DNA of 64,000 nucleotides from Comamonadaceae bacterium (GCA_027488115.1 JAIYCG010000002.1:1-64000); one strand, 5' to 3'. Shown: positions 46,072-58,850, numbered from the stretch's first letter. The notes: generated from the letters alone by a model not told the origin. Numbers and translations: made by a program.

Positions 46072-46675
46072 GCAAGTAAGTTTGGCTTGGGACGCACCCG
46101 GTTTGTTAGCCGGCGTAGACGAGGCTGGGCGGGGTCCTTTGGCGGGTCCTGTCGTGGCAGCAGCCGTCATTTTGGATGAACTCAAGCCCATCAAAGGTTT
46201 GGCTGACTCCAAAAAATTAACCGCCAAAACTCGAGACCGTTTGTTTGATGAAATTCGTGCCAAGGCTTTGTGCTTTGCCATTGCAGAAGCCAGTGTTGAA
46301 GAAATCGACTCACTGAATATTTTGCAGGCAACCCTGTTGGCCATGCAAAGAGCCGTGGAGTCTTTGCGATTGAAACCTAGCTTGGTGTATGTGGATGGCA
46401 ATCGATTGCCCATCTTGGACGTGCGCGCTGAGGCCATTGTGAAGGGCGACGAAAAAATACAAGAAATTTCGGCAGCATCTATATTGGCCAAAGTACACCG
46501 CGACCGCATGTGTGAGGAGATGCATCGCCAGTATCCTGACTATGGCTTTGATACCCACAAAGGTTACGGAACTGTGGTGCATCTTAAAGCGCTGCAATCT
46601 TTAGGGGCCACACCGTTTCATCGCAAAACCTTTGCACCCGTGACGCAGGCTATTTTGTCGTTTCAAAAATCATGA
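46043..46675 (+). CDS. rnhB: Ribonuclease HII
   Basis: This 210-residue enzyme cuts RNA in RNA-DNA hybrids. It has [18 protein letters not shown] (Asp26, Glu27), [22 protein letters not shown] and [16 protein letters not shown]. The ATG at 46043 lies 29 nt before the lpxB stop, and the frame further upstream is clearly not RNase HII. It overlaps the next gene by 4 nt (ATGA). Confidence 0.96.
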   Translation: MRSKRLLKPEQVSLAWDAPGLLAGVDEAGRGPLAGPVVAAAVILDELKPIKGLADSKKLTAKTRDRLFDEIRAKALCFAIAEASVEEIDSLNILQATLLAMQRAVESLRLKPSLVYVDGNRLPILDVRAEAIVKGDEKIQEISAASILAKVHRDRMCEEMHRQYPDYGFDTHKGYGTVVHLKALQSLGATPFHRKTFAPVTQAILSFQKS

Positions 46676-47445
46676 AGCTGATTACCTCCAAAGACAACCC
46701 GCGGCTGAAGACCATTCGCCGCTTGACGCAAGACTCACAGGCTTATCGCAAGTTGGGCTTGGTGTGGCTTGAAGGCGATCACCTGAGCCGGGCTGCGCTG
46801 GTCCGGGGTGTGCGGCCTGAGTTGGCTATTTTTTCTGAATCCATTTGGCAGGCTTCTGAGTTTGAGTGGAAGCAATGTGCCTCAGAAGTGTGGACCGTGC
46901 CAGATGATTTGTTTGCCGGATTGAGTGGGCTTGAATCCCCAGCCAAGATGGGCTTCTTGTTGACGCTGCCCCCTGCCCCTGAGTTAGACCCTCAAGCTGC
47001 CACAGTTGTTTTGGACCGCCTACAAGATGCAGGCAATGTGGGGGCTATTTTGCGAAGTGCTTCCGCCTTTGGCTTCAAGCAAGTGGTGGCCATGAAAGGG
47101 ACTGCGGGTTTGTGGTCGCCCAAGGTATTGAGAGCAGGCATGGGGGCACATTTCGGCTTACGCCTGATCGAGGCAGCCAGTTTGGAAAATTTGCAAACTC
47201 TTCGGGTGCCATTGTTTGGAACAGACGTCCACGACGGTCCTTTTTTGCATGCATTGGTACAGCAGGGTCAGTTGCCTCCAAAGTGCGCTTGGGTCATGGG
47301 TCACGAAGGGCAGGGCGTATCGCCTGAGTTGATGGCCATCGTGCGGCAAAAGGTTCGAATTGCACAACCCGGCGGTGAGGAGTCTTTGAACGTGGCTACT
47401 GCGGCGGCCATCTGCCTTCACGCCAGCGCTACAGTCGGCCTCTGA
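46672..47445 (+). CDS. TrmH/SpoU-family RNA 2'-O-methyltransferase
   Basis: This 257-residue SPOUT methyltransferase has an N-terminal substrate-binding part ([13 protein letters not shown]) and the knot motifs [32 protein letters not shown] and [14 protein letters not shown]. The RNA target (23S rRNA or tRNA) cannot be fixed; RlmB-like or TsnR-like are both possible. It is the last gene of the envelope cluster. Confidence 0.9.
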   Translation: MKLITSKDNPRLKTIRRLTQDSQAYRKLGLVWLEGDHLSRAALVRGVRPELAIFSESIWQASEFEWKQCASEVWTVPDDLFAGLSGLESPAKMGFLLTLPPAPELDPQAATVVLDRLQDAGNVGAILRSASAFGFKQVVAMKGTAGLWSPKVLRAGMGAHFGLRLIEAASLENLQTLRVPLFGTDVHDGPFLHALVQQGQLPPKCAWVMGHEGQGVSPELMAIVRQKVRIAQPGGEESLNVATAAAICLHASATVGL

Positions 47446-47518
47446 ATCAAATCTCAGGCCTGCCTGATCATTTGAAATAATCGCGTCATTGCCGCTCGGG
47501 CAAGGGAATACTCGCGGC

Positions 47519-47524
47519 TATAAT
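47519..47524 (+). promoter_or_regulatory. carA -10 box
   Basis: A consensus TATAAT lies in the gap before carA. No good -35 box is seen at normal spacing. The leader would be about 130 nt; I see no clear attenuator or ARG box in it. Confidence 0.6.
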
Positions 47525-47659
47525 GAGAGGCTTTCCCGCATCAACCTGTACGCACCCGCTCACAACAAGCCATTTCCCTTCAAAAGCCGCCCAGGAGCCA
47601 ACCTTTTAAGGTAGAGCTTGCGCGTGCTGGGGCGTACCCGAACCATACCGGAGAACCCA

Positions 47660-48823
47660 GTGCTTTTGTCTCTTCAGGGAACCTTCCCCTTAGCCATTTT
47701 GGCGCTTGCAGACGGCACAGTCTTTGTCGGCAATTCCATTGGAGCCCCAGGCTCCACAGTGGGTGAGGTGGTTTTCAATACCTCCCTGACTGGCTATCAA
47801 GAAATCCTCACAGACCCCAGCTACTGCCAGCAGATCGTGACCCTCACGTACCCGCACATCGGCAACTACGGCGTCAACCCCGAGGACATTGAATCCGACA
47901 AAGTCCATGCTGCTGGCCTGATCATCAAAGATCTGCCCATGGTCGCAAGCAATTTCCGCTCTACCGAAACGCTCTCAGCCTACTTGTCACGCAGTGGCAC
48001 GGTGGCCATTGCCAACATCGACACCCGCAAACTGACTCGCCTGTTGCGCACCCAGGGTGCCCAAAACGGCGCCATCGTGGCCTTGGCCGCAGGTCAACAA
48101 GTCACCCCCGAACTGACGGCACAAGCTGTTGCTGCAGCCCAGGGAGCGCCTGCAATGGCGGGTTTGGACTTGGCCCAAAAGGTCACGGTCTCTGCTGCCT
48201 ACGCTTGGACCGAGTCCGAGTGGAAATTGGGCAGTGGCTACGGCCAACAAACTGCCCCTCGTTTCCATGTGGTGGCTTACGACTTTGGCGTCAAGAAAAA
48301 CATCTTGCGCATGCTGGCCGAACGCGGCTGCAAAGTTACCGTGGTACCCGCCAAGACGCCTGCCGCCGAAGTGCTGAAGCACAAGCCCAATGGCATTTTC
48401 TTGTCTAACGGCCCTGGCGATCCACAGCCCTGTGATTACGCTATTGCTGCGGCTCAAGAACTGATTGAAACCGGCATACCTACGTTTGGTATTTGCTTGG
48501 GTCACCAAATCATGGCCTTGGCCAGCGGCGCCAAAACTTTCAAGATGAAGTTTGGTCACCACGGTGCCAACCATCCGGTCAAAGACCTCGACTCAGGTCG
48601 TGTGTCTATCACCAGCCAAAACCACGGTTTTGCGGTCGACGAAAAATCTTTGCCTGCCAACTTGCGCGCCACCCATGTGTCGCTGTTTGATGGCACTTTG
48701 CAAGGTTTGGCGCGCACCGACAAACCCGCGTTCTGTTTCCAAGGTCACCCCGAGGCCTCACCCGGCCCTCACGACATTGCCTATCTCTTCGATCGCTTCA
48801 TCAACTTGATGGAGACCAAATAA
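47660..48823 (+). CDS. carA: Carbamoyl-phosphate synthase small subunit
   Basis: This 387-residue subunit releases ammonia from glutamine for CarB. It has [36 protein letters not shown], and the glutaminase triad region [16 protein letters not shown] and GHHGANHPV. The GTG at 47660 with GGAG eight bases upstream gives the normal N-terminus; a TTG at 47618 would add 14 residues. It ends 1 nt before carB. Confidence 0.96.
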   Translation: MLLSLQGTFPLAILALADGTVFVGNSIGAPGSTVGEVVFNTSLTGYQEILTDPSYCQQIVTLTYPHIGNYGVNPEDIESDKVHAAGLIIKDLPMVASNFRSTETLSAYLSRSGTVAIANIDTRKLTRLLRTQGAQNGAIVALAAGQQVTPELTAQAVAAAQGAPAMAGLDLAQKVTVSAAYAWTESEWKLGSGYGQQTAPRFHVVAYDFGVKKNILRMLAERGCKVTVVPAKTPAAEVLKHKPNGIFLSNGPGDPQPCDYAIAAAQELIETGIPTFGICLGHQIMALASGAKTFKMKFGHHGANHPVKDLDSGRVSITSQNHGFAVDEKSLPANLRATHVSLFDGTLQGLARTDKPAFCFQGHPEASPGPHDIAYLFDRFINLMETK

Positions 48824-48824
48824 C

Positions 48825-51800
48825 ATGCCAAAGCGGACCGACCTCAAAAGCATTCTCATCATTGGCGCTGGCCCCATCATCATTGGACAGGCCTGTGAGT
48901 TCGACTACTCTGGCGTGCAAGCTTGTAAAGCGCTGCGCGAGGAGGGCTACAAAGTCATCTTGATCAACAGCAACCCTGCCACGATCATGACCGACCCCGC
49001 CACCGCAGACGTCACCTACATCGAGCCCATCACTTGGCAAACGGTCGAGAAGATCATCGCCAAAGAGCGTCCCGATGCCATCCTGCCCGCCATGGGCGGC
49101 CAAACAGCGCTCAACTGCGCGCTCGACTTATGGCACAACGGCGTGCTCGACAAATACAAAGTAGAGCTCATTGGCGCCACACCCGAAGCCATCGACAAAG
49201 CGGAAGACCGCTTGAAGTTCAAAGATGCCATGACCAAAATTGGGTTGGGCTCTGCGCGCTCTGGCATTGCGCACAGCATGGATCAAGCTTGGGATGTGCA
49301 ACGCACTTTAGGCTTTCCTACCGTCATTCGCCCCAGCTTTACTTTGGGCGGCACAGGCGGCGGCATTGCTTACAACCCTGAAGAATTCGAAACCATCTGC
49401 AAACGCGGTTTGGAAGCTTCGCCCACCAATGAATTGCTCATTGAAGAGTCGTTGCTAGGATGGAAAGAGTACGAGATGGAAGTGGTGCGCGACAAGGCAG
49501 ACAACTGCATCATCGTCTGCTCCATTGAAAACTTGGACCCCATGGGCGTGCACACCGGCGACTCCATCACGGTAGCGCCTGCACAAACATTGACGGACAA
49601 AGAATATCAAATCATGCGGAATGCCAGCTTGGCCGTTCTGCGCGAGATTGGTGTCGACACCGGCGGCTCCAACGTTCAGTTCTCCATCAATCCCAAAGAC
49701 GGCCGCATGGTGGTCATTGAGATGAACCCGCGTGTGTCGCGTTCATCTGCATTGGCTTCCAAAGCCACAGGCTTCCCCATTGCCAAAGTGGCTGCCAAGT
49801 TGGCGGTGGGCTACACGCTCGATGAGTTGCGCAACGAAATTACCGGTGGTGCTACACCGGCCAGCTTCGAGCCCAGCATCGATTACGTGGTCACCAAAAT
49901 TCCACGTTTTGCCTTCGAAAAATTCCCCACAGCCGACAGCCGCTTGACGACTCAAATGAAGTCGGTCGGCGAGGTGATGGCCATGGGCCGTACCTTCCAA
50001 GAATCGTTCCAAAAAGCCTTGCGCGGTTTGGAAGTGGGCGTCGATGGGTTGAACGAAAAAACACAAGACCGCGAAGTTCTCGAGAAAGAACTGGGCGAAC
50101 CAGGTCCCGATCGCATTTGGTATGTGGGCGATGCATTCGCCATGGGCCTCAGCGTGGACGAAGTGTTCAACCTCACCAAAATCGATCCTTGGTTCTTGGT
50201 GCAAATTGAAGACATCGTCAAGATCGAACTTGAACTCGAAACCACCAACTTGAAAGCCATCACGGCTGACGAGCTGCGCGCTTTGAAGAAAAAAGGTTTC
50301 TCCGATCGCCGCTTGGCCAAGTTGCTCAAAACAACCGAACACGTAGTGCGTGCTCAGCGCCATGCCATGAATGTGCGCCCCGTTTACAAACGTGTGGACA
50401 CATGCGCGGCCGAGTTCTCTACTGACACGGCTTACATGTATTCCACTTATGAAGACGAGTGCGAAGCAGAGCCCACCACCAACAAAAAGATCATGGTCTT
50501 GGGTGGTGGTCCGAACCGTATTGGTCAAGGCATTGAGTTTGACTACTGCTGCGTGCACGCCGCTTTGGCCATGCGCGAAGATGGTTACGAAACCATCATG
50601 GTCAACTGCAATCCCGAAACGGTATCAACCGACTACGACACTTCTGACCGCTTGTACTTCGAGCCCCTCACCTTAGAAGATGTGCTCGAAATTGTGGACA
50701 AAGAAAAGCCAACAGGCGTCATCGTTCAATACGGTGGTCAAACACCTTTGAAGTTGGCGCTCGGTTTGGAAGCGGCTGGTGTGCCCATCATTGGTACCAG
50801 CCCAGACATGATTGACGCCGCAGAAGACCGCGAGCGTTTCCAAAAGTTGTTGCACGAGTCGGGCTTGCGTCAGCCGCCCAATGCCACAGCGCGAACAGAG
50901 CCCGAAGCTTTGGAAAAAGCAGCTGCCTTGGGTTACCCCTTGGTGGTTCGCCCTAGCTACGTGCTGGGTGGCCGTGCCATGGAAATTGTGCACGAACAAC
51001 GCGACCTCGAGCGCTACATGCGTGAAGCCGTCAAGGTCAGCAACGATTCACCTGTGCTCCTCGATCGTTTCTTGAATGACGCCATTGAATGTGACGTTGA
51101 TTGCTTGCGCGACCCCGAAGGCAAGACCTTCATCGGCGGCGTGATGGAACACATCGAGCAAGCTGGCGTTCACAGCGGCGATTCTGCATGTTCATTGCCA
51201 CCCTATAGCTTAAGCGCTGCCACTGTCGATGAACTAAAACGTCAATCAGCGGCCATGGCAGGTGCTCTGAACGTCATTGGATTGATGAATGTTCAGTTTG
51301 CCATTCAGCACGTCGATGGCAAAGATATCATCTACGTTTTGGAGGTGAACCCCCGCGCTTCACGCACAGTGCCTTATGTTTCCAAAGCCACCGGCATTCA
51401 GCTGGCCAAAGTCGCGGCACGCTGCATGGCCGGTCAAACATTGGCATCGCAAGGCATTACCAAAGAAGTGACGCCGCCCTATTTCAGCGTCAAAGAAGCG
51501 GTGTTCCCCTTTGTGAAGTTCCCTGGCGTCGATACCATTCTTGGCCCAGAAATGAAGTCCACCGGTGAAGTGATGGGTGTAGGCAAAACATTCGGCGAAG
51601 CCTTTGTGAAGAGCCAAATGGGCGCCGGCACCAAGTTGCCCCGCGAAGGCAAAGTCTTCCTCACCGTCAAAAACAGCGACAAACCACGTGCTGTCAAAGT
51701 TGCGCGCGAATTGGTGGCCTTGGGCTTTGAACTCTTTGCAACCAAAGGGACAGCTGCTGCCATTGCCTCTGAGGGCGTTGCTGTCAAGGCGATCAACAAG

Positions 51801-52049
51801 GTGACAGAAGGTCGTCCGCACATTGTGGACATGATCAAGAACAACGAAATTGCTTTGGTCATCAACACCGTTGAAGAGCGTCGCAATGCCATCGCCGATT
51901 CGCGAGCCATTCGCACTTCAGCGCTCTTGGCCCGTGTCACCACCTTCACCACCATTGCAGGCGCTGAAGCAGCGGTTGAGGGCATGAAGTACATTGACAA
52001 TTTGGATGTCATTTCTGTTCAAGAAATGCACGCCATGCTGACAGCCTAA
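48825..52049 (+). CDS. carB: Carbamoyl-phosphate synthase large subunit
   Basis: This 1074-residue synthetase has two homologous ATP-grasp halves (first: [19 protein letters not shown]; second: [19 protein letters not shown]) and a C-terminal MGS-like regulatory domain ([20 protein letters not shown]). It makes carbamoyl phosphate for arginine and pyrimidines, the latter linked to pyrH. It is co-transcribed with carA and greA. Confidence 0.98.
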   Translation: MPKRTDLKSILIIGAGPIIIGQACEFDYSGVQACKALREEGYKVILINSNPATIMTDPATADVTYIEPITWQTVEKIIAKERPDAILPAMGGQTALNCALDLWHNGVLDKYKVELIGATPEAIDKAEDRLKFKDAMTKIGLGSARSGIAHSMDQAWDVQRTLGFPTVIRPSFTLGGTGGGIAYNPEEFETICKRGLEASPTNELLIEESLLGWKEYEMEVVRDKADNCIIVCSIENLDPMGVHTGDSITVAPAQTLTDKEYQIMRNASLAVLREIGVDTGGSNVQFSINPKDGRMVVIEMNPRVSRSSALASKATGFPIAKVAAKLAVGYTLDELRNEITGGATPASFEPSIDYVVTKIPRFAFEKFPTADSRLTTQMKSVGEVMAMGRTFQESFQKALRGLEVGVDGLNEKTQDREVLEKELGEPGPDRIWYVGDAFAMGLSVDEVFNLTKIDPWFLVQIEDIVKIELELETTNLKAITADELRALKKKGFSDRRLAKLLKTTEHVVRAQRHAMNVRPVYKRVDTCAAEFSTDTAYMYSTYEDECEAEPTTNKKIMVLGGGPNRIGQGIEFDYCCVHAALAMREDGYETIMVNCNPETVSTDYDTSDRLYFEPLTLEDVLEIVDKEKPTGVIVQYGGQTPLKLALGLEAAGVPIIGTSPDMIDAAEDRERFQKLLHESGLRQPPNATARTEPEALEKAAALGYPLVVRPSYVLGGRAMEIVHEQRDLERYMREAVKVSNDSPVLLDRFLNDAIECDVDCLRDPEGKTFIGGVMEHIEQAGVHSGDSACSLPPYSLSAATVDELKRQSAAMAGALNVIGLMNVQFAIQHVDGKDIIYVLEVNPRASRTVPYVSKATGIQLAKVAARCMAGQTLASQGITKEVTPPYFSVKEAVFPFVKFPGVDTILGPEMKSTGEVMGVGKTFGEAFVKSQMGAGTKLPREGKVFLTVKNSDKPRAVKVARELVALGFELFATKGTAAAIASEGVAVKAINKVTEGRPHIVDMIKNNEIALVINTVEERRNAIADSRAIRTSALLARVTTFTTIAGAEAAVEGMKYIDNLDVISVQEMHAMLTA

Positions 52050-52070
52050 AAATAAATCGGAGACATTGAC

Positions 52071-52547
52071 GTGGCAACTATTCCCATTACCCTTCGCGGC
52101 GCAGAAAAACTGAAAGCTGAGCTTCACCAATTGAAAACTGTGGAGAGACCCTCAGTGATCAACGCCATTGCAGAAGCGCGCGCTCAAGGTGATTTGAGTG
52201 AAAACGCTGAGTACGACGCAGCCAAGGACCGCCAAGGTTTTGTAGAAGGTCGCATTCAAGAGGTTGAGGGCAAACTCTCTGCTGCCCAGATCATTGACCC
52301 TGCTTCCGTTGATGCAGGCGGTCGAGTGGTGTTTGGTGCCACCGTAGAGCTTGAAGAGATAAGCTCGGGTGAAGTGGTCAAGTACCAAATCGTTGGAGAA
52401 GATGAAGCCGATCTCAAATTGGGTTTGATCAACATCAGCAGCCCCATTGCCCGTGCACTCATTGGCAAAGAGGAGGGTGATGTGGCTGTCGTGCAAGCCC
52501 CAGGGGGCGAGAAGCGTTACGAAATTGTGGCGGTGTCTTACATTTAA
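52071..52547 (+). CDS. greA: Transcription elongation factor GreA
   Basis: This 158-residue protein has the N-terminal coiled coil ([17 protein letters not shown], with [20 protein letters not shown] and the acidic tip) and the C-terminal FKBP-like domain ([14 protein letters not shown] and [14 protein letters not shown]). It rescues backtracked RNA polymerase. GTG start with CGGAGA upstream; it lies 21 nt after carB. Confidence 0.97.
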   Translation: MATIPITLRGAEKLKAELHQLKTVERPSVINAIAEARAQGDLSENAEYDAAKDRQGFVEGRIQEVEGKLSAAQIIDPASVDAGGRVVFGATVELEEISSGEVVKYQIVGEDEADLKLGLINISSPIARALIGKEEGDVAVVQAPGGEKRYEIVAVSYI

Positions 52548-52617
52548 GCGCACGCCGATTTTCTCAGTGGCTTTTTCCAAGCTTAAGGCGTTCAGTTAAA
52601 CGCCTCTTTGACGGCGT

Positions 52618-53352
52618 CTATTCTTTCCAATGCTCAGCCACCCAAAGCGCTGGTTGAATGAATCTGAATTTTCGATTTCGCTTACCAGCCAAGGCGTCGG
52701 GCGGGTTGCACTCGCCATGAAAAATCACAATACGGGCATTGTGTGGAATTTGCGGTGGCGTCCAATAGTTGGTAGGCCAACTAGGAATGCTGTGATATTT
52801 AAAACTTGGGCACCACTCGGCTGGCCAATAGGCGAGCTTGCCTTGCTGGTGCATAAAGTCTGACAAATACGCCTGCTCGTTTCGGAACTGCTTGCGAATG
52901 CTGTCAAAATTATCACGAAAATAATGGAGTACCTCAGGGTGCGCCCCCAGCTCATAACGGTAGACAGAAGAGTTGCCAGTGATGCGCCAAGGCCGTTTGT
53001 AATCGTGAATGATCATGAAGTCGCCTGGCAACTCAAAGAAGCCATCGAGGCTTCCCACAATGACCACATCGACATCTAAAAAAAGTGCTGTGCCCCGCAG
53101 ACCATGCAAGTCTTTGGTGAACGAGGCCAGCTTGGTCCACCCGCGCTCTGGAATACCGGGCGGCAAATCCAAAGTAGGAATAGACAAGCATTGAACTTCA
53201 CTGCGAATGCCACTGGCATCGTCAGTGAGGCACACCATGTTGAATTCGCCCGTGAGGTGTCTGCGCACCATGGCGTACAAACGATTGACATACTCGGGGC
53301 CGTACTTGGTGCCCCATTTCATGCAAATGATGTGTCTTCGCGAAATCGACAT
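52618..53352 (-). CDS. Putative glycosyltransferase, GT-A type
   Basis: This 244-residue protein begins RRHIICMKWGTKYGPEYVNR, with FNMVCLTDDASGI and a DVD metal motif in LFLDVDVVIVG, followed by FHGECNPPDAL near the C-terminus. The pattern fits a GT8-like nucleotide-sugar transferase. No signal peptide or membrane helix. The acceptor is unknown; no polysaccharide genes are nearby. The ATG overlaps the stop of yhbY by 1 nt (TAATG), so they form an operon. Confidence 0.75.
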   Translation of the reverse strand: MSISRRHIICMKWGTKYGPEYVNRLYAMVRRHLTGEFNMVCLTDDASGIRSEVQCLSIPTLDLPPGIPERGWTKLASFTKDLHGLRGTALFLDVDVVIVGSLDGFFELPGDFMIIHDYKRPWRITGNSSVYRYELGAHPEVLHYFRDNFDSIRKQFRNEQAYLSDFMHQQGKLAYWPAEWCPSFKYHSIPSWPTNYWTPPQIPHNARIVIFHGECNPPDALAGKRNRKFRFIQPALWVAEHWKE

Positions 53353-53825
53353 TAAGCTTGGTTGCGTTTCTTGATGGACTTCTGTTTCACCTTGGCGCGC
53401 TTCACCTGGCCGCCAGAGGTCAGACGTTGATTGCCCAAAACGCGCAAGGTTTTGACCTCAGGGCGCTGGCCACCACGGCTGCTGTACTTCAAGACCTTAA
53501 AATCACGGGGTCCAGCCATGCGATCTTCTGAAACTGTTTTTTCCTTTTCAGGCACAGGGCGCCACAGCACCAGCAATTTGCCGATGTGTTGGATGGGTGC
53601 AGCACTGAGGTCTTCAGCCAGTTGGTTGAACATGGCTTCGCGGGCAACGCGGTCGTCACCCAGAACTCGAATTTTGATCAGGCCGTGGGCTTTGAGAGCG
53701 GCGTCAGTTTCTTTGACAACGGCGGGTGTGAGGCCATCATTGCCAATCATGACAACGGGGTCGAGGTGGTGCGCTTCAGCTCGGTGAACCTTGCGTTGGG
53801 CGGGGGTCAATTGAATTTGGGGCAT
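53352..53825 (-). CDS. yhbY: CRS1/YhbY-domain RNA-binding protein
   Basis: This 157-residue protein starts [20 protein letters not shown] and has the CRM domain ([37 protein letters not shown], and [10 protein letters not shown]), then a basic tail ending KKRNQA that is longer than in E. coli YhbY (97 residues). YhbY binds pre-50S ribosomal particles. It is divergent from rlmE with about 31 nt between their ATGs, a conserved layout (yhbY-rlmE-ftsH). Confidence 0.9.
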   Translation of the reverse strand: MPQIQLTPAQRKVHRAEAHHLDPVVMIGNDGLTPAVVKETDAALKAHGLIKIRVLGDDRVAREAMFNQLAEDLSAAPIQHIGKLLVLWRPVPEKEKTVSEDRMAGPRDFKVLKYSSRGGQRPEVKTLRVLGNQRLTSGGQVKRAKVKQKSIKKRNQA

Positions 53826-53856
53826 GGCGCTATTATCCCTGCTTGAACGGAAGATC

Positions 53857-54537
53857 ATGAAAGTAAAAACCAAAAGTAAAAAAGTCAACAAGTCGTGGTT
53901 GAACGACCACGTCAATGACCCCTATGTCAAGTTGGCCAAAAAAGAGGGCTACAGGGCGAGGGCGGCCTATAAATTGAAAGAAATTGACGAAACCTTTGGC
54001 CTGATCAAACCAGGCAATCTGGTCGTTGACTTGGGCTCAGCCCCCGGTGCTTGGAGTCAATACGTACGCCGCAGACTCTCTCCGCAGGGTGCGGCAGCAG
54101 GTGATTTGAACGGCACCATCGTGGCGCTTGACTTGCTTGCCATGGAGCCCGTTGAGGGTGTTCAGTTTATTCAAGGTGACTTTACCGAGGCCGATGTGTT
54201 GGCCCAACTTCAAACCATTGTGGGCGATCGACCTGTTGATGTGGTGGTCTCAGACATGGCGCCCAACCTGTCAGGCATCGATTCGGTCGATGCCGCAAGG
54301 ATTTCGCAGTTGATTGAATTAGCCGTTGAATTTGCCCAAATGCACCTCAAACCGCAAGGCGCTTTGGTGGTGAAAGTCTTTCACGGCAGTGGTTACAGCC
54401 AATTGGTGAAGTTGTTCAAAGATTCTTTCAAAGTGGTCAAACCGATCAAACCGAAGGCATCTCGCGACAAGTCCTCAGAGCAGTTTTTGGTGGGCATTGA
54501 ACCCAAAAATCGGTCCAAATCTGCAGAATCGACCTGA
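53857..54537 (+). CDS. rlmE: 23S rRNA 2'-O-ribose methyltransferase RlmE
   Basis: This 226-residue FtsJ-type enzyme methylates U2552 in the ribosomal A-loop. It has [15 protein letters not shown], the SAM motif [24 protein letters not shown] and [10 protein letters not shown] (catalytic Lys). A basic N-terminal patch is present ([14 protein letters not shown]). The ATG at 53857 is preferred; the frame extends to 53824. ftsH follows after 121 nt. Confidence 0.96.
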   Translation: MKVKTKSKKVNKSWLNDHVNDPYVKLAKKEGYRARAAYKLKEIDETFGLIKPGNLVVDLGSAPGAWSQYVRRRLSPQGAAAGDLNGTIVALDLLAMEPVEGVQFIQGDFTEADVLAQLQTIVGDRPVDVVVSDMAPNLSGIDSVDAARISQLIELAVEFAQMHLKPQGALVVKVFHGSGYSQLVKLFKDSFKVVKPIKPKASRDKSSEQFLVGIEPKNRSKSAEST

Positions 54538-54658
54538 TCAAAACGGTTTAAATCAAATTTCCCTCGACTTTTAAGGCTAAGTCAAGATAAATTGGCCCAG
54601 CAGTACTTTCAAAAGCCTAGAATGTTTCCTTAATTAGACGTTTAACTGGGAGCTCTTC

Positions 54659-56575
54659 TTGAATAACCCTTGGTTCTCAAAGATTGCCGTATGGCTGGTG
54701 ATTGGCATGGTGCTTTTCACCGTATTCAAACAATTCGACAACCGCAGCGGCGGCGGGTCAGGCTATTTGGGTTATTCCGACTTCCTCGAAGAAGTCAGAA
54801 GCAACCGAATCAAAGCGGCCACCATTCAAGAAAGCCAGGGCGGCACCGAAATTGTGGCAATCACCACAGACGATCGCCGCATCAAAACCACGGCCACTTA
54901 CCTAGACCGTGGTTTGGTCGGCGACCTCATTGCCAATGGCGTGAAGTTTGATGTCAAGCCCCGCGAAGAAGGTTCCCTACTCATGAGCTTGCTGGTCAGT
55001 TGGGGTCCTATGTTGCTGCTCATTGGAGTTTGGATTTATTTCATGCGCCAAATGCAGGGCGGTGGCAAAGGCGGCGCTTTTAGCTTTGGCAAAAGCAAGG
55101 CCCGCATGCTCGATGAAAACGCCAACCAAGTGACCTTTGCTGATGTAGCAGGTTGTGACGAAGCCAAAGAGGAAGTCAAAGAAGTCGTCGACTTTTTGAA
55201 AGACCCGGCCCGATTCCAAAAACTCGGTGGCCGTATTCCACGCGGGTTGCTGTTAGTTGGCCCTCCAGGCACTGGTAAAACACTGTTGGCCAAGAGCATT
55301 GCGGGCGAGGCCAAAGTGCCTTTCTTCAGCATTTCGGGTTCCGACTTTGTCGAAATGTTTGTGGGTGTGGGTGCTGCCCGCGTTCGCGATATGTTTGAAA
55401 ACGCCAAGAAAAATGCACCGTGCATTATTTTTATTGACGAAATTGACGCCGTGGGCCGCCAACGTGGTGCCGGCTTGGGCGGTGGCAATGACGAGCGTGA
55501 ACAAACCCTCAACCAAATGCTGGTTGAGATGGACGGCTTCGAAACCAACTTAGGCGTGATTGTGGTGGCTGCTACCAACCGCCCCGACATCTTGGACGCT
55601 GCTTTGTTGCGCCCAGGTCGTTTTGACCGTCAAGTGTATGTCACCTTGCCAGACATTCGCGGCCGCGAACAAATCTTGGCTGTACACATGCGCAAAATTC
55701 CCATTGGCCAAGACATGAACCCTGGCGTCATCGCTCGCGGTACGCCTGGCATGAGCGGTGCTGACTTGGCCAACTTGTGCAACGAAGCCGCCCTCATGGC
55801 GGCTCGCCGCAATGCCCGCGTGGTGGAAATGCAAGACTTTGAAAAAGCCAAAGACAAAATTCTGATGGGCCCCGAGCGAAAGAGCATGGTCATGCCCGAA
55901 GAAGAGCGTCGCAACACGGCTTATCACGAGTCAGGTCACGCGCTCATTGGCAAGCTATTGCCCAAATGCGATCCTGTTCACAAGGTCACCATCATTCCGC
56001 GTGGTCGCGCCTTGGGTGTAACCATGAGCTTGCCCGAAAAAGATCGCTACAGCTACGACAGCGAATACATGCTGAACCAAATTAGCATGTTGTTTGGTGG
56101 CCGCATTGCTGAAGAAGTGTTCATGAAACAAATGACCACGGGTGCAAGCAATGACTTCGAACGTGCAACCCAAATTGCCCGCGACATGGTCATGCGTTAT
56201 GGCATGACTGCGGCATTGGGTCCCATGGTTTACTCTGAAAATGAAGGTGAAGTTTTCCTGGGTCGCTCTGTCACCAAGACCACCAACATGAGCGAGTCCA
56301 CCATGCAAAAGGTGGACGCTGAAGTGCGCCGAATCATTGACGAACAGTACAGCCTGGCCCGCCGTTTGATTGAAGAAAACAGCGACAAGATGCATGCCAT
56401 GGCCAAGGCCTTGTTGGAGTGGGAAACCATTGATGTCACGCAATTGGATGACATCATGGCGGGACGTGAACCCAAGGCCCCCAAAGATTGGACACCTCGC
56501 ATTCCACCCTCAGGCAGTGACGATGCAGGCAGTCCACCTGCAGTGAAAGTCGATCCAGAGCCAAACGCGGCCTGA
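54659..56575 (+). CDS. ftsH: ATP-dependent zinc metalloprotease FtsH
   Basis: This 638-residue membrane protease has two helices (about residues 6-24 and 100-122), Walker A GPPGTGKT (about 201-208), Walker [29 protein letters not shown] and the zinc site HESGH (423-427). It degrades LpxC and misfolded membrane proteins, and so controls lipid A synthesis, whose genes are in this window. It starts with TTG ([14 protein letters not shown]), with GGGAG nine bases before. The previous gap (54538-54658) has no clear heat-shock promoter. Confidence 0.97.
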   Translation: MNNPWFSKIAVWLVIGMVLFTVFKQFDNRSGGGSGYLGYSDFLEEVRSNRIKAATIQESQGGTEIVAITTDDRRIKTTATYLDRGLVGDLIANGVKFDVKPREEGSLLMSLLVSWGPMLLLIGVWIYFMRQMQGGGKGGAFSFGKSKARMLDENANQVTFADVAGCDEAKEEVKEVVDFLKDPARFQKLGGRIPRGLLLVGPPGTGKTLLAKSIAGEAKVPFFSISGSDFVEMFVGVGAARVRDMFENAKKNAPCIIFIDEIDAVGRQRGAGLGGGNDEREQTLNQMLVEMDGFETNLGVIVVAATNRPDILDAALLRPGRFDRQVYVTLPDIRGREQILAVHMRKIPIGQDMNPGVIARGTPGMSGADLANLCNEAALMAARRNARVVEMQDFEKAKDKILMGPERKSMVMPEEERRNTAYHESGHALIGKLLPKCDPVHKVTIIPRGRALGVTMSLPEKDRYSYDSEYMLNQISMLFGGRIAEEVFMKQMTTGASNDFERATQIARDMVMRYGMTAALGPMVYSENEGEVFLGRSVTKTTNMSESTMQKVDAEVRRIIDEQYSLARRLIEENSDKMHAMAKALLEWETIDVTQLDDIMAGREPKAPKDWTPRIPPSGSDDAGSPPAVKVDPEPNAA

Positions 56576-56588
56576 TCCATTTCATGAC

Positions 56589-56610
56589 AAACGGGGCCTC
56601 GGCCCCGTTA
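56589..56610 (+). terminator. Hairpin between ftsH and folP
   Basis: AACGGGGCC and GGCCCCGTT form a 9-bp stem around TC, followed by ATTCTTTC, a broken U-run. It is a likely partial terminator. Confidence 0.65.
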
Positions 56611-56623
56611 TTCTTTCTAAGCC

Positions 56624-57472
56624 ATGACCCAACCCATTTGGCAGACCTCTAGGTTTAGGCTTGACTTGACTCAGCCTAAAGTCATGGGCATTTTGAATCT
56701 CACTCCCGATTCTTTTTCAGATGGCGGTCGACATAGCGAATTGTCGATTGCACTGAAACAAGCTCAAACAATGCTGGCACAAGGGGCCGACATCTTGGAC
56801 ATTGGGGGCGAATCTTCCAGGCCTGGTGCAAAACCGGTCAGTGCGCAAGAAGAGTTGAAGCGCCTTTTACCATTTTTGCAAGAAGCGGTTACATGGAACA
56901 TTCCCATTTCCGTTGATACTTACAAGCCCGAGGTGATGCTGGCGGCTTTGGATTTGGGTGCGGACATCGTGAACGACATTTGGGCTTTGCGTCAACCAGG
57001 TGCACTGGATGCTGTTGCACAACACCCTCAATGTGGTGTTTGTCTTATGCACATGCACAAAGAGCCTCAAACCATGTTGGAACAACCCATGACTGGCCAT
57101 GCGCTAGAGACAGTCAAAGCTTTTTTGGGTTTGAGAGTTTCTGCGTTGAAGGCCATGGGGGTTGCGAGCAACCGAATTGTGCTTGACCCTGGTATTGGTT
57201 TTGGTAAAACGCTTTCTCAAAATGTCAGCTTACTCCAGCATCAGAAGGAGTTGATGTCTTTGGGGCAACCCCTGTTGGCTGGCTGGTCTCGCAAGGGCTC
57301 ATTGGGCAAACTTACAGCCCTTCAGGGTCAATCGCCTTTGGCATCTGACCGCTTGGGTGCCAGCTTGGCTGCAGCCCTCATTTCAGTTCAAAATGGCGCA
57401 TCCGTTGTTCGAGTTCATGATGTCAAAGAGACTGTTCAGGCCTTGCGGGTTTGGCAGGCTGTGAAGAATTAA
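56624..57472 (+). CDS. folP: Dihydropteroate synthase
   Basis: This 282-residue folate enzyme has [53 protein letters not shown] substrate loops, [14 protein letters not shown] and GWSRKGSLG. It joins pterin and p-aminobenzoate. The order ftsH-folP-glmM is conserved in proteobacteria. It ends 40 nt before glmM. Confidence 0.97.
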   Translation: MTQPIWQTSRFRLDLTQPKVMGILNLTPDSFSDGGRHSELSIALKQAQTMLAQGADILDIGGESSRPGAKPVSAQEELKRLLPFLQEAVTWNIPISVDTYKPEVMLAALDLGADIVNDIWALRQPGALDAVAQHPQCGVCLMHMHKEPQTMLEQPMTGHALETVKAFLGLRVSALKAMGVASNRIVLDPGIGFGKTLSQNVSLLQHQKELMSLGQPLLAGWSRKGSLGKLTALQGQSPLASDRLGASLAAALISVQNGASVVRVHDVKETVQALRVWQAVKN

Positions 57473-57512
57473 AATACAAATATCCTCAATCGATCCGAAA
57501 AGAACAAGAACC

Positions 57513-58841
57513 ATGACGAGAAAATACTTTGGAACCGATGGCATTAGGGGTACTGTAGGAGTGGCGCCTATCACGCCCGATTTTGTCATGCGTTTAGCTC
57601 ATGCGGTTGGTCGTGTATTGAAACAGTCGGATGATCATCCTGTTGTTTTGATTGGCAAAGACACGCGAATTTCTGGCTACATGCTAGAGAGTGCGTTGGA
57701 ATCTGGATTTAACTCAGCGGGTGTCGATGTGGTCTTGTTAGGCCCTGTGCCGACGCCTGCTGTGGCCTACCTCACGCGTGCAAGGCGTGCCTCATTGGGT
57801 GTGGTCATCAGCGCAAGCCACAATCCCTTTGAAGACAATGGCATCAAGTTTTTCAATGCCAAGGGCACCAAGCTCAGTGATGCGTGGGAAGCTTCTGTGG
57901 AAGCGTTGGTCGATGAACCTCCAGTTTGGGTTTCCTCTGCAGAACTTGGCAAAGCCAAACGCCTAGATGATGCGGCAGGCCGTTACATTGAGTTTTGCAA
58001 AAGTACATTTAGCAATGACTTTACTTTGAAGGGCATGAAGATTGTGGTCGACGCTGCCAATGGTGCAGCCTATCAAATTGCACCCAAGGTATTTCATGAA
58101 CTGGGCGCTGATGTGATTGCCATTGGCTGTTCACCGGATGGCCTGAACATCAACAAGGATGTCGGTGCCACACACCCAGAAGCAATTGTCGCAGCTGTCA
58201 AAACGCATCAAGCAGATTACGGCATCGCCTTGGATGGAGATGCCGACCGCCTTCAATTGGTCGACAAGTCTGGACGCTTGTACAACGGAGATGAGTTACT
58301 TTACTTGATGGTCTGTGATCGATTGGCCCGAGATGAGGTGGTTTCGGGGGTGGTGGGCACTCTCATGACCAACATGGCGGTAGAAGTGGCTCTGAAAAAT
58401 AAAAACATTCCTTTCATTAGGAGCAAGGTTGGCGATCGTTATGTCTTGGAAGCCTTGCAAGAGAATGCCTGGATCCTAGGAGGCGAGGGCTCGGGTCACT
58501 TATTGGCTTTAGACAAGCACACCACAGGCGACGGGTTGATCAGTGCCTTGCAGGTATTGCAAGCGTGTGTGGCCACTGGCAAAACCATGGCTGAGTTACT
58601 TGCAGATGTGGTGCTCTATCCGCAGGTGCTGATCAACGTGAAGCTGGCCAAAGACCAAAACTGGCAAGATAGCCCCCAACTTGCGCAATCCTTGAAAGAA
58701 GTCGAGGCAGAGTTGGCAGACACAGGCCGCGTGCTTATTCGGCCAAGTGGTACTGAGCCCTTGGTACGCGTCATGGTGGAGACGCGAGAATTGTCAGTAG
58801 CACAACGCTGTGCCGAGAAGCTTGCCAACACCCTTCGTTAA
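57513..58841 (+). CDS. glmM: Phosphoglucosamine mutase
   Basis: This 442-residue enzyme makes glucosamine 1-phosphate for cell wall and lipopolysaccharide. It has [13 protein letters not shown], the phosphoserine in [12 protein letters not shown] (Ser102), the metal loop [16 protein letters not shown] and [15 protein letters not shown]. The gap to ppsR on the opposite strand is only 9 nt, without a terminator hairpin. Confidence 0.97.
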   Translation: MTRKYFGTDGIRGTVGVAPITPDFVMRLAHAVGRVLKQSDDHPVVLIGKDTRISGYMLESALESGFNSAGVDVVLLGPVPTPAVAYLTRARRASLGVVISASHNPFEDNGIKFFNAKGTKLSDAWEASVEALVDEPPVWVSSAELGKAKRLDDAAGRYIEFCKSTFSNDFTLKGMKIVVDAANGAAYQIAPKVFHELGADVIAIGCSPDGLNINKDVGATHPEAIVAAVKTHQADYGIALDGDADRLQLVDKSGRLYNGDELLYLMVCDRLARDEVVSGVVGTLMTNMAVEVALKNKNIPFIRSKVGDRYVLEALQENAWILGGEGSGHLLALDKHTTGDGLISALQVLQACVATGKTMAELLADVVLYPQVLINVKLAKDQNWQDSPQLAQSLKEVEAELADTGRVLIRPSGTEPLVRVMVETRELSVAQRCAEKLANTLR

Positions 58842-58850
58842 ATCAGATAT

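Noticed and set aside
49743..50558. A 271-codon open frame antisense to carB
   Set aside because: No family features; carB on the other strand is complete and conserved throughout.
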